A stretch of DNA of 64,000 nt from an uncultured Bacteroidia bacterium (lineage in GTDB: Bacteria > Bacteroidota > Bacteroidia > Bacteroidales > F082), in the NCBI GenBank assembly GCA_902785755.1, contig CACZZO010000012.1:186001-250000 (forward strand). The letters are read 5' to 3'. The notes under the pieces were generated by a model. It saw only the letters and a list, made by a program, of their open reading frames with translations, was not told the origin of the DNA and did no database searches. The position numbers were made by a program, and so were the translations under genes. Below, one piece after another: positions 47,808 to 57,138 of this stretch; the stretch's first letter is position 1, and every line of letters starts with the position of its first letter.

Positions 47808-49145
47808 ATGTCAGATTATGTATTTCGGCGCAAGGCATACCAAAAGATGCTGCAATGGAAGGAGGAATCGCAGGGCGAAACGGCACTTTTGATTGAAGGC
47901 GCAAGGCGCGTGGGCAAGTCCACGCTTGTGCGGCAATTCGCCCAAAACGAATACAAATCGTTTGCGCTTTTTGACTTTTCGAAAGTCTCGAAAGAAGAAA
48001 AAGCCTTGTTTGAGGATTTGTCGGACATGGATTTTTTCTTCAATCGTATGAGGCTGTTGAAAGGCATATCGCTTTATGAGCGCGAAACGGCTATTGTGTT
48101 CGATGAGGTGCAGAAATTTCCTGTCGCTCGTCAAGCGATTAAGGCGTTGGTGGAGGATGGCCGATACGATTACATCGAGACGGGTTCGCTCATCAGCATC
48201 CACAAGAATGTGGATAATATCATCATTCCGTCAGAAGAAGAGGTAATTGATTTGTACCCAATGGATTATGAAGAGTTCTTGTGGGCAATGGGCGATGCCG
48301 AAAGCATGGACTTGTTTCGCGAGGCATGGCAGAAAAAACGGGGCTATGGCGATGCTGTCAACCGAAAACTGATGCGTGATTTCCGTTTGTATATGCTTGT
48401 TGGCGGGATGCCTCAGGCGGTGAGCAAATACATCGTCACCAAGGATTTGTCTGTCGTTGACAAGACCAAGAGAGGCATTATTCGTCTGTATCGCAATGAT
48501 TTTCAAAAGATTGACAAAACGGGCAAGGCGACAACGCTTTTCATGTCTATTCCATCGCAGTTGGCCAATAACGCTAATCGTTTTCAACCTTCCACGGTTA
48601 TCGACAAAACCCGTGCAGAGCAGTTGGAAAGCCTCGTTTTCATGATGCAGGACAGCAAGACGGTCAATGTGTGCTATCATGCCAACGACCCCAATGTTGG
48701 GATGGATTTGTCCGCCAACCGATCAGCCTACAAGATGTTCATTGCCGACACGGGGCTTTTTGTGACACTGGCCTTCTGGGACAAGAACTTCACAGAGAAT
48801 GTCATTTATCGGAAACTGTTGAATGACAGTCTGTCCGCCAATCTTGGGTATGTTTACGAGAACATGGTGGCGCAGATGTTTGTGGCGGCGGGCAACCGCT
48901 TGTTCTATTACACTTTCCCAGACGGCAACAAGCACAATTATGAAGTGGATTTCCTGTTGTCGCGTAAGGCGAAAATTTGTCCTATCGAGGTCAAGTCGGA
49001 AGGCTATAACACCCACCGCTCTTTGGATGAGTTCTGCAAGAAATTTTCCTCGCGTGTTGACGAACGTTACCTTGTTTATGCCAAAGACTTGCGCAAAGAC
49101 AGCGAAACCACGCTTGTGCCGTTTTATATGACGGGGTTGATATGA
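47808..49145 (+). CDS. AAA ATPase with DUF4143 (PD-(D/E)XK-like) domain
   Basis: 445 residues. Walker A is IEGARRVGKSTLVRQF (about 27-42), Walker B-like is AIVFDEVQKFP (about 90-100) and the sensor region is YIETGSLIS. The C-terminal DUF4143 part (about 210-430) ends in a nuclease-like motif: YEVDFLLSR, then ICPIEVKSEGYNTHRSLDEF (Asp, then Glu-x-Lys). It is a more distant relative of the two DUF234-type proteins in this window. Members are abundant in Bacteroidota and their role is unknown. It opens the defence-flavoured island, has its own promoter and is preceded by a 33-bp tandem array. Confidence 0.87.
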   Translation: MSDYVFRRKAYQKMLQWKEESQGETALLIEGARRVGKSTLVRQFAQNEYKSFALFDFSKVSKEEKALFEDLSDMDFFFNRMRLLKGISLYERETAIVFDEVQKFPVARQAIKALVEDGRYDYIETGSLISIHKNVDNIIIPSEEEVIDLYPMDYEEFLWAMGDAESMDLFREAWQKKRGYGDAVNRKLMRDFRLYMLVGGMPQAVSKYIVTKDLSVVDKTKRGIIRLYRNDFQKIDKTGKATTLFMSIPSQLANNANRFQPSTVIDKTRAEQLESLVFMMQDSKTVNVCYHANDPNVGMDLSANRSAYKMFIADTGLFVTLAFWDKNFTENVIYRKLLNDSLSANLGYVYENMVAQMFVAAGNRLFYYTFPDGNKHNYEVDFLLSRKAKICPIEVKSEGYNTHRSLDEFCKKFSSRVDERYLVYAKDLRKDSETTLVPFYMTGLI

Positions 49146-49177
49146 AGAATGTTTAAGGGAATTGGGAAAGGGTATAG

Positions 49178-49207
49178 GGAAAAATGCTAATATTGCAGTT
49201 TCAAAAG
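49178..49207. repeat. Direct repeat/promoter copy upstream of the YhcG gene
   Basis: GGGAAAAATGCTAATATTGC then AGTTTCAAAA. The 17-bp core TGCTAATATTGCAGTTT (49186-49202) is identical to 50372-50388. TAATATTG resembles a -7 box, so each copy may be the promoter of the gene that follows it. Confidence 0.65.
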
Positions 49208-49215
49208 GCAACACT

Positions 49216-50349
49216 ATGAGCAAGTCGATAAACATTTTGGACAAGGATTATATCCAATGGATCAAGGAATTGAGCAGCCGTTACCGCAGAAGCCAAATCA
49301 AGGCGGCGGTGAAGGTGAATGAGGAAATGCTTCGGTTTTATTGGGAACTGGGCCGGGATATTGTGGAGAAAAAGGCCGAAAGTCGATGGGGCAGCGGGTT
49401 TATGAAGAATTTGAGTTATGATTTGAAAGCAGCTAACCCTGATGCTACTTGTTTTTCGCAAACGAACTTGTTGTATATGAAGAACTTCTATCTTCTTTTT
49501 CCTCCCCAAACGGAAATTGCTCCCCAAGTTGGGGAGCAATTGGAGCCAGCAAACAAAATCACTCCCCAACTTGGGGAGCAAAATAAAACTGTTCAAGTTG
49601 AACAAGCTGGCACTCCTTTGTTTATGATTCCTTGGGGACATTATAAACTCTTGATTGATAAATTCAAGAAGAAAATGTCTCACAAAGAAGCCTGGTTTTA
49701 TGTGACAAAAACCATAGAAAACGATTGGAGTAGAGATATGTTGCTTAATGTTATTGACTCCGACCTTTATCATCGTGAAGGAAAGGCTTTGTCAAATTTT
49801 TGTTCAACATTGCCCAAGGAATTAGGAAGTCTCGCCCAAGAACTTACAAAGGATCCATACAATTTCGCTTTCACGGGAATAACAGGGCGCTACAACGAGC
49901 GTTTGTTGAAGGATGCTTTGCTGAACAATATCACCCAATTTATGGTGGAACTCGGAACGGGATTTGCATACGTTGGCAAGGAATACCGCATACAAGTGGG
50001 TGAAAGGGAGCAGTTTATGGACTTGCTTTTCTATAACCTGAATCTGTCGTGCTATGTGGTCGTTGAGGTGAAAATCGGGAAGTTCGAGTTTGCCGACGTG
50101 GGGCAGTTGGGTGGCTATGTCGTTTCGTGCAACCATATTCTCCGCAAGGAAGGCCGCGACAATCCCACCATTGGCCTGCTCATCTGCAAAGAGAAAGACC
50201 GCATACAAGCCCAATATGCCTTGGAATCAAGCAGCCAGCCTTTGGGAATCTCGGAGTACGAGTTGGAAAAGTTCTATCCTGAAAAAATAGAAGGCACTAT
50301 TCCGACCATCAAGGAGATTGAGGAGAAGTTGAAGGATTTTCCGGGATGA
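49216..50349 (+). CDS. YhcG/DUF1016-family PD-(D/E)XK nuclease
   Basis: 377 residues from ATG 49216 (MSKSINILDKDY); the longer frame from 49162 begins before the presumed promoter. The N-terminal DUF1016_N helical domain (about 8-90) has MLRFYWELGRDIVEKKAE and WGSGFMKNLSYDLK. The C-terminal nuclease domain (about 210-360) has YNERLLKDALLNNI, FMDLLFYN and, after a short loop, VVVEVKIGKFEFADVGQLG, the Asp and Glu-x-Lys of PD-(D/E)XK. Between them (about residues 100-123) a pair of DNA palindromes encodes APQVGEQ and TPQLGEQ. The family lies in defence islands and beside restriction genes; it may act on DNA ends or branched DNA, but this is not settled. Confidence 0.87.
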   Translation: MSKSINILDKDYIQWIKELSSRYRRSQIKAAVKVNEEMLRFYWELGRDIVEKKAESRWGSGFMKNLSYDLKAANPDATCFSQTNLLYMKNFYLLFPPQTEIAPQVGEQLEPANKITPQLGEQNKTVQVEQAGTPLFMIPWGHYKLLIDKFKKKMSHKEAWFYVTKTIENDWSRDMLLNVIDSDLYHREGKALSNFCSTLPKELGSLAQELTKDPYNFAFTGITGRYNERLLKDALLNNITQFMVELGTGFAYVGKEYRIQVGEREQFMDLLFYNLNLSCYVVVEVKIGKFEFADVGQLGGYVVSCNHILRKEGRDNPTIGLLICKEKDRIQAQYALESSSQPLGISEYELEKFYPEKIEGTIPTIKEIEEKLKDFPG

Positions 50350-50361
50350 TGGAAATGGTTT

Positions 50362-50393
50362 GAGGAAAATTTGCTAATATTGCAGTTTGAAAT
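50362..50393. repeat. Direct repeat/promoter copy downstream of YhcG and upstream of the Hhe gene
   Basis: GAGGAAAATT then TGCTAATATTGCAGTTT, GAAAT. It shares the 17-bp core with 49178-49207, begins 12 bp after the YhcG stop and lies about 30 bp before the ATG of the giant helicase gene, for which it is the probable promoter. Confidence 0.65.
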
Positions 50394-50421
50394 AATTGGG
50401 ACAAAGAACTGATTTAATTGT

Positions 50422-53400
50422 ATGGGACAAAAGCTGCACAATAGAATCGAAACATGGAAAAAACTCTTGCTTGATTTTGGTAAAAGGAACCGTCTTATCA
50501 ACTTCAAGGATGGCAAAAGGTCTAATGTGCATATTGTTTCGCCCTCATACGAATCAATATTTGAAAAAATCGCCGTAAAGGAGAGTCCTATTGTTTTTCC
50601 TTATTCAAAGAAAGTGTTTGTTGATGATGACGGGAACGAAATTCATGAAACAGTGATAGAGGGTGATGTGAAAACAAACAAAACTGTTTCTGAATTGCAA
50701 AAGACTTTGAAGGTGCTTAGATATAGGGCTAATACTTCTATTGAAGAACAAGGCATCAATATCCTGTTTCTTGCTTTTGGAATGTTAAAATGGCGTGAAA
50801 ATGATGGGTCTACTGAAACTTTTTTATCGCCAATTATTCTTGTCCCCGTAAAATTGATAATTGAATCCATCACTTCACCATACAAACTTGTACCACACGA
50901 AGATGAAATAGTTATTAATCCTACGCTGTTGTACAAATTGGAAAATGATTTTGGAATCATTCTTCCAGAATTTGATGGTACGCAGGATTCTATTTCTGAT
51001 TATTTTGACAAGTGCCAAAAGATAGTTGAAAACAAAGGGTGGACGATTGAAAGAGATGTCAATCTTTCCAATCTTTCTTTCTTGAAGATTAATATGTACA
51101 AAGACCTTGAAAGAAACGAGGAAAGACTTTGTATTAATCCGATTGTGTCAGCTATTGCAGGTGAAGGAGAACCTATTTCATTGGATGAAGACATTAGCAA
51201 CTATGATCACGATAAAAAGGAACGCCCAATAGATGTTTTTCAAGTTGTTGATGCAGATTCCAGTCAACAAGATGCTATACTTTTGTCAAAAAAGGGTGTT
51301 AGTTTTGTGTTGCAAGGTCCACCTGGAACGGGAAAGAGCCAGACAATTACCAACATTATATCTGAAGCATTGGCAGACGGTAAGAAAGTCTTGTTTGTTT
51401 CAGAAAAAATGGCCGCACTTCAAGTTGTGTATAATCGACTGGCAAATGTTGGATTGTCAGATTTTTGTATGACCCTCCATAGCCATAAAGCCAATAAAAA
51501 AGCAGTCTTGCAAGAATTGGCTAATTCAATTTCTATTGAGAGAAAGAAAGTCAAGGAAGAAGCGTTGGCTCAATTGGAGATTTTGCAGCGGAAGCGCGAA
51601 GAATTGAATGAATACCAAAATGAGCTGCATACGCCTTGTTCTGCGTTGAAGACTACCGTTTTTGAGATTAATGGCAAATTGGCGAAACTTGGTGACGTTC
51701 CTGATGTGGTTTTCTCTATTCCTGAAGTGGAAAAGATTGATGCGCAAAAGTTGAATGATAATGTTTACTTGTTGCGGGAATTGGAAAAAACTATCGGAAA
51801 ACGGAGTAAGGATTACAAAGATAATGTTTGGAGAGGCGCAACTATAGATTTTTTGTCAAATGAATTAAGGCACGATATTGATTCAAACATTTCTGAACTT
51901 GTTCCTTTATTAACCACGCTAAATGACAAGGTTTCTTCGTGTATTACTTCATTGGAATTGGACTTCTCTCATTCTATTGAAGGAGTTAATCAGTTGTTGG
52001 CTTTTTTGAAAGTAGCAAAGGATTCGCCCCTTATCCCTGAAAGATGGCTGACTGATGATGTTGAGAAACATTTAGCAACAATTAATGAATGTAGGACGGG
52101 AACAACACTCATTAAGAATAATTACAATGAAATCTCCGATTCGTTTAATCAACAAATATTTGATGTTGATTGTAAAACGCAGAAAACGAGACTTATAAGC
52201 AGTAAGAACAAAGCGTTTTCTGTTTTGTGCTTTGCTGATAATAGTTTCAATCTTTCAGACCTTGTTAAGTCAAGGCAACAACTCCTTGATATATTTACAG
52301 ATATTGAGAAAATTTTCGCTCAAGCATCTTCATTGGCTGAAAAAGTCGGTTTGTATATTCCCGACAATTTGAATGGACTTGATTTGTTTGTTGAGATACT
52401 TAAGGTATTGATTCAGATAAAAGAGATAAAACCTACTCTTAATTGGTTTGATAAGGAAAAGTTCAATCAGTTGAAGCAATCATTGGAAACTCGAAAGAAA
52501 GTACATGATGATTATTCATCACAATTGCAAGAGGTTCAAAATGAATTTGATAAAGATATTCTGTCTATTGATTGTTATCCGATTTTGCAGCGGTTTAGGG
52601 GTGAGTATGCAACATTCTTTAGGTTTCTAAACAAAAAGTATAAAACTGATATAAGAGCCATTCAAGGTTTTTCAAGAACGGGGAAAAGGCTAAGTTATCA
52701 TGATGCAATTGATACATTGCTTCAACTCAAAAAACTTGCGGATGACAAAAAAACGATTGAAGGATTGTCTGAACAATGCAAGGCCGACTACGGAAACTAT
52801 TATTGTGGTGTTGATACCCAATGGGCTGTTTTGCAAGACGATGTGGAGACTTTTTATAAACTGTTTACAGTCTTAGACAAACCTTCCGATAGACTTCGGA
52901 ACTTGATTATAAATGGTGAATTGCCAGTAGAGGAATTATTCAATTTTATCGAATTCTTTGAACGATTAAGAATAAGAGATAAGTATGATTTGGCTACTAA
53001 CCTTCTGAAAGAGAATGTTGAAAGTAATAATCATTATAGATCTGTTCTTGAGGAAATCAGCAAAGGGTATGACCAGTCGAAAGACTTTGTAGATGCTTTT
53101 TCTGGATTGTTGTCTTTAAGGAAAGAAGAAACAACATACGAAACGTTGTCGGTTGAACTTGACAAACTTGAATTATACCAAGAGGCAGTAAAATCAATGG
53201 AAAAGAGGCAAAATGAATTGTCCTCAAAGTTCGGAAAATATTATGTGGGATTAGATACCGATTGGGATAGGCTTTGTCAAGCAATGGCATTTGCAGAGAA
53301 TTTCAAAAAATGTGTTGAAGATTATTCATTGTCAAGCAATTGCGTCAATAAGATATGTGCAGAATCGGAGAGCGTAGAGTTCTGTGGCATTATGTTGGGA

Positions 53401-55884
53401 GAAATCTCTGAAATCAAATCAAAAATGGAAAAACCATTATCATGGTTTTGCGATTTGTTTGAGGATGCAGGCAAGTTTGATAAAACGAATCTTATTGACT
53501 TTGCCGATTATTTGTCATCATGTAAAAACAACAAACATCTGCTTGAAGAATGGGTGGATTATCGTTCAAACATAAAAAAATGTGAGGCAGTAGGATTGCA
53601 GCCGTTTGTGGAGCAGATTGAAACTAAAGAGATAGAAACAAATTATATAGCTGAAGCCTATCTCAAGCGGTTTTATCGTTTATGGCTTGATAAAATGATG
53701 CTTCAATTCCCTGCGGTTAGAGATTTTCGGGGAAGGATACGAGAGCAGAACATCCATGAGTTTTGCAAATTGGATACAGAACAGTTTAGAATTGCGCAAG
53801 CAAGGGTGCGTGAACGGCTTGTTAATCGTATCCCGGACTTTAATTCGATTACTTCATCAAGGGATGAAATTGGTATTTTGAAAAGAGAGTTGGCAAAACA
53901 ACGTCGTATTATGCCTCTACGTAAACTGTTTATGTCGATACCAAACTTGATTTCAACTTTGAGACCATGTTTTATGATGTCGCCTTTATCTGTTAGTGTA
54001 TTCCTTGAAGCCCGAAGTTATGAATTTGATTTGGTTGTTTTTGATGAGGCTTCTCAGGTTCATACGGAAGATGCCATCGGAGCCATTATGAGAGGAAAGC
54101 AAGTGATTATTGTAGGTGATACGAAACAGTTGCCTCCTACAAATTTCTTTGCTACATCATTGAATGATGAGGATTTTGATGTTGATGTAGTGGAAGAAGA
54201 AAAAGATGATGCAGGAGCATACGAATCTATCCTTGAAGAAGCGGTTACGGTGTTGCCAGAAAGGAGTTTGCGTTGGCATTATCGTAGTCGGGACGAACAT
54301 CTTATCGCTTTTTCCAACATGAAAATTTACAATGGGTCACTTGTTACTTTCCCATCGGCAATTGAAAAGGCTCCAGATATAGGAGTTGAGTATATTCATG
54401 TTACCAATGGCGTTTATGACAGAAGTGGGAAGCGAAACAATATGATAGAGGCAAAGCGTGTTGCAGAGTTGGTTTTTGAACATTTCAAGAAGCATCCTGA
54501 AAGGTCGCTTGGTGTTGTGACTTTTAGCGAGGCACAACAAAACGCTGTTGACGCAGCAATCAGACAGATGCGGCTTTCCAATGGTTCAATGGAAAGGTGC
54601 TTCACAGAAGACAAGGAAGAGCCGTTCTTTATCAAGAACCTTGAAAATGTACAGGGTGACGAGCGCGACACTATCATCTTTAGTATTGGCTATGCCAAAG
54701 ATAGTCGTGGCATTATGTATATGAATTTTGGTCCTTTAAGTCGTGACGGAGGATTTAGAAGATTAAACGTTGCCATAACTCGTGCGAAATATAATGTCAA
54801 ACTTGTCGGTTCAATTGTCGCAACCGACATCGACCTTGATAAAACATCCGCCGAAGGCGTGAAACTATTGCGTTCATACATTGAATATGCACAACAAGGC
54901 ATTACCGCATTGCAAAAAGAAATTCATTATAATTATGGTTTGGATTTCGATTCTCCTTTTGAAGAAGCGGTCTATGACTTTTTGTCTTCCAAAGGATATG
55001 AAGTTGTTACGCAAGTAGGATGTTCTGGTTTCAGGATTGATATGGCGATAAAGCATCCTACACAAAGTGGCAAATTTGCTATTGGGATAGAATGTGATGG
55101 AGCCATGTATCATAGTTCAAGGACAGCGCGGGAAAGAGATCGTTTGCGCCAAACGGTTTTGGAGGATATGGGATGGAAGATTTACAGAATTTGGTCAACT
55201 GATTGGATAAAGAATCAGAAATACGAAGAAAACAGATTGGTTGAGGCAATTGATGTGGCTTTGTCCGAAATACCGTTTGAAGAATCTGTTGAAAAGGCAC
55301 GAAACAATGACTGCAATGCTATTGAAATAGAAGAGAAAATTGAGGATAGGAAAACGATAAGTGAAGGATATGGATTTGATATTTATCAAGAATTGCCATT
55401 CCAATTTCACGATGGAAATAATGAAGTCGAAATTATAAAAAATGTCATAAAGGCATACCAACCAATTCATTTTGAAGCGTTGTGCAGAATACTTGCCCCA
55501 ATGTGGGGTAGGCAGAAAGCAACCAATGTGATTCGCGATACAGTTAGCTACTATTTGATGCATCGTTTGGATGGCTATGTAAAACGAGACGGGGATTTTA
55601 TTGCCTTTGTGGATTTTGATGATTTGAAAGTAAGGGTTCCAGATTCACCTGAAAACGTAAGGTCTATAGAACTTATCTGTGATGCAGAATTGGCTTTGGC
55701 AATGAAAACCATTGTTCAGCATAGTTTTGGCATTACTTCAGAGAATTTGATTACTGAAACCGCTCGCGTTTTTGGCTTTAAACGTACAGGTGGGAAAATA
55801 GCAACAATACTCAGGTGCGTTTATGAGCAAATGCTGAATGATAAAGTGGTTGCTGAAATTGACGGGAAGGTGAATGTGTTATAA
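50422..55884 (+). CDS. DUF4011-helicase-Vsr (Hhe-type) defence protein with DUF3320
   Basis: 1820 residues. The DUF4011 domain opens the protein (IETWKKLLLDFGKRNRLINF, about 7-27). The first half of an SF1 helicase follows with Walker A GPPGTGKSQT (about 299-308), then a helical middle of about 850 residues. Walker B VVFDEASQ and GDTKQLPPTNFF lie at about 1205-1240, motif V is ENVQGDERDTIIFS and motif VI is AITRAKYNVKLVGS. A Vsr/MTES_1575-type nuclease is at about 1512-1600 (SPFEEAVYDFL, FRIDMAI, IECDGAMYHSSRTARERDR), and DUF3320 at the C terminus. This is the domain order of the single-gene DUF4011-helicase-Vsr anti-phage proteins. The AT-rich composition fits transfer. Confidence 0.9.
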   Translation: MGQKLHNRIETWKKLLLDFGKRNRLINFKDGKRSNVHIVSPSYESIFEKIAVKESPIVFPYSKKVFVDDDGNEIHETVIEGDVKTNKTVSELQKTLKVLRYRANTSIEEQGINILFLAFGMLKWRENDGSTETFLSPIILVPVKLIIESITSPYKLVPHEDEIVINPTLLYKLENDFGIILPEFDGTQDSISDYFDKCQKIVENKGWTIERDVNLSNLSFLKINMYKDLERNEERLCINPIVSAIAGEGEPISLDEDISNYDHDKKERPIDVFQVVDADSSQQDAILLSKKGVSFVLQGPPGTGKSQTITNIISEALADGKKVLFVSEKMAALQVVYNRLANVGLSDFCMTLHSHKANKKAVLQELANSISIERKKVKEEALAQLEILQRKREELNEYQNELHTPCSALKTTVFEINGKLAKLGDVPDVVFSIPEVEKIDAQKLNDNVYLLRELEKTIGKRSKDYKDNVWRGATIDFLSNELRHDIDSNISELVPLLTTLNDKVSSCITSLELDFSHSIEGVNQLLAFLKVAKDSPLIPERWLTDDVEKHLATINECRTGTTLIKNNYNEISDSFNQQIFDVDCKTQKTRLISSKNKAFSVLCFADNSFNLSDLVKSRQQLLDIFTDIEKIFAQASSLAEKVGLYIPDNLNGLDLFVEILKVLIQIKEIKPTLNWFDKEKFNQLKQSLETRKKVHDDYSSQLQEVQNEFDKDILSIDCYPILQRFRGEYATFFRFLNKKYKTDIRAIQGFSRTGKRLSYHDAIDTLLQLKKLADDKKTIEGLSEQCKADYGNYYCGVDTQWAVLQDDVETFYKLFTVLDKPSDRLRNLIINGELPVEELFNFIEFFERLRIRDKYDLATNLLKENVESNNHYRSVLEEISKGYDQSKDFVDAFSGLLSLRKEETTYETLSVELDKLELYQEAVKSMEKRQNELSSKFGKYYVGLDTDWDRLCQAMAFAENFKKCVEDYSLSSNCVNKICAESESVEFCGIMLGEISEIKSKMEKPLSWFCDLFEDAGKFDKTNLIDFADYLSSCKNNKHLLEEWVDYRSNIKKCEAVGLQPFVEQIETKEIETNYIAEAYLKRFYRLWLDKMMLQFPAVRDFRGRIREQNIHEFCKLDTEQFRIAQARVRERLVNRIPDFNSITSSRDEIGILKRELAKQRRIMPLRKLFMSIPNLISTLRPCFMMSPLSVSVFLEARSYEFDLVVFDEASQVHTEDAIGAIMRGKQVIIVGDTKQLPPTNFFATSLNDEDFDVDVVEEEKDDAGAYESILEEAVTVLPERSLRWHYRSRDEHLIAFSNMKIYNGSLVTFPSAIEKAPDIGVEYIHVTNGVYDRSGKRNNMIEAKRVAELVFEHFKKHPERSLGVVTFSEAQQNAVDAAIRQMRLSNGSMERCFTEDKEEPFFIKNLENVQGDERDTIIFSIGYAKDSRGIMYMNFGPLSRDGGFRRLNVAITRAKYNVKLVGSIVATDIDLDKTSAEGVKLLRSYIEYAQQGITALQKEIHYNYGLDFDSPFEEAVYDFLSSKGYEVVTQVGCSGFRIDMAIKHPTQSGKFAIGIECDGAMYHSSRTARERDRLRQTVLEDMGWKIYRIWSTDWIKNQKYEENRLVEAIDVALSEIPFEESVEKARNNDCNAIEIEEKIEDRKTISEGYGFDIYQELPFQFHDGNNEVEIIKNVIKAYQPIHFEALCRILAPMWGRQKATNVIRDTVSYYLMHRLDGYVKRDGDFIAFVDFDDLKVRVPDSPENVRSIELICDAELALAMKTIVQHSFGITSENLITETARVFGFKRTGGKIATILRCVYEQMLNDKVVAEIDGKVNVL

Positions 55885-55930
55885 ATGCTATTTTATTATA
55901 TTAAAAGGGCATGTGCCTCTCAATGGTCTT

Positions 55931-56356
55931 TTATGAAAGGTTATACGACAAGTCCTTTATAGCATCTTCAACATCATTTATATCTTTATGTATGTCATCC
56001 AAATTATAGAGCCCCGTGCCTTTTAACTCTATTCCATCCCTTATAGCATCTTCAACAGCATTTATGTCTTTATGTAGGTCATCCATGTTATAAACTCCCT
56101 TGTCTTTTAACTCTATTCCATTTAGGTCAAAGTCAAATAACTTATCATCTATCTTGGATATTGTGGAATCGATGTTTATCAAAGTTGTCTCAATCGAGTT
56201 GTTCTTTTCTAATAAATGAGCCACAGATTGTGTCAACACGCTTAGATGTTCTGTAATTACCATAAGTTGATTCACTGCTGTGATTATTAAGTTGAGCTCA
56301 GCGGATTCAGAATTGTCTGTATTTTCAATTAAAGGAATGTGTGTCAATTCATCCAT
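55931..56356 (-). CDS. Hypothetical coiled-coil protein with a 28-residue internal duplication
   Basis: 141 residues, not recognised. Residues about 20-75 are heptad-like (NLIITAVNQLMVITEHLSVL, then NNSIETTLINIDSTISKIDD) and should form a coiled coil. Two tandem 28-residue repeats follow, GIELKDKGVYNMDDLHKDIN and GIELKGTGLYNLDDIHKDIN, each with VEDAI near its end; the DNA copies are also very alike, so the duplication is recent. No signal peptide or enzyme motif. It runs antisense to the island genes between the intact Hhe and the Hhe remnant. A TATCTTTG box at 56455-56462 could be its -7 element. Confidence 0.65.
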   Translation of the reverse strand: MDELTHIPLIENTDNSESAELNLIITAVNQLMVITEHLSVLTQSVAHLLEKNNSIETTLINIDSTISKIDDKLFDFDLNGIELKDKGVYNMDDLHKDINAVEDAIRDGIELKGTGLYNLDDIHKDINDVEDAIKDLSYNLS

Positions 56357-56756
56357 TTTCTATCTGGTTTAAGTCTGTGAATAATTTGAATACTAACCTT
56401 GTCCCCTTGACTATGTAAGAGTTGTATGTACATCACAAGATGTATTTTGTTTTGCAAAGATACACATTGTTGTGAGACCTTTGGAAAAAACATTTGAAAA
56501 GTATCATTATAAAATCGAATGGCACACCATTAATAATACTTTTTTCAAGGGAGAAGGGGGTGAGGAAAAACATTAGTTTGCATGTAGTACTTTGTAAATC
56601 AATAAAATAATATTATAATGATTGGGTTAACTATTTTCTCAAGGGAATGATATAATTAATATTATCTTTGCAACACGAAAATTACGGAAAGTAGTGTGCA
56701 AATTTGTCGTAGAGCGTTGAATTCTCGAAAACAATTGAATATTTAAAAATAGTAAT
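56357..56756. other. Gene-free AT-rich stretch with two promoter-like boxes
   Basis: About 400 bp with no supportable gene. It holds a minus-strand TATCTTTG (56455-56462) facing the coiled-coil gene and a plus-strand TATCTTTG (56663-56670) facing the zinc-ribbon gene. Confidence 0.5.
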
Positions 56757-57068
56757 ATGGATAGTGTAAATGTCTTATATAAAGATAATTCAGGAAATCA
56801 CAGGAATATATCAATTCAAAGAACGGCAATAAAATGCCCTTTTTGTAAGATGCATATGATACCACAGTTTATGTATTTGTGTATTCAAGGGCGAGATAAA
56901 TACAATGTGTTTTGTCAATGTACAAACCCGGAGTGTGAACATAGCTTTGTTCGTGAGTATCGTTTGTCTAAATCAGAATATGTTTATACTTGTACTTCCC
57001 CTAATGCGAGCATGGAGATAAAATCTTGGTTTCAAGCGGACGGGTGGAAAAATTTCGGCTACGCTTAG
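56757..57068 (+). CDS. Small zinc-ribbon protein, C terminus probably replaced
   Basis: 103 residues. Two Cys pairs, CPFC (about 27-30) and CQCTNPEC (about 58-65), make a zinc ribbon. The ribbon is followed by EHSFVREYRLSKSEYVYTCT. Zinc ribbons like this are found in phage Ogr/Delta-like activators and in small island proteins; function here is unknown. The last about 15 codons (KSWFQADGWKNFGYA) lie over the remnant of an Hhe gene read in another frame, so the native end was lost when the two sequences were joined. Promoter TATCTTTG at 56663-56670. Confidence 0.6.
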   Translation: MDSVNVLYKDNSGNHRNISIQRTAIKCPFCKMHMIPQFMYLCIQGRDKYNVFCQCTNPECEHSFVREYRLSKSEYVYTCTSPNASMEIKSWFQADGWKNFGYA

Positions 57069-57138
57069 GCGGGTTTATGAGGAAATGATAGAAAAGCATT
57101 TAATTAAAGAAGTTGATGGAAAGGTATGTGTAAAATGA
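57022..57138 (+). pseudogene. 3' remnant of a second Hhe-type gene (DUF3320 end)
   Basis: In the +1 frame relative to the zinc-ribbon gene, 38 codons read NLGFKRTGGKIS, LRRVYEEMIEKHL and KEVDGKVCVK before a TGA. The intact Hhe ends GFKRTGGKIATIL, VYEQMLNDKVV and EIDGKVNVL, a clear match with enough differences to come from another allele rather than a fresh copy. The TGA overlaps the ATG of the TPR gene (ATGA), so the lost gene was translationally coupled to it. Confidence 0.85.
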
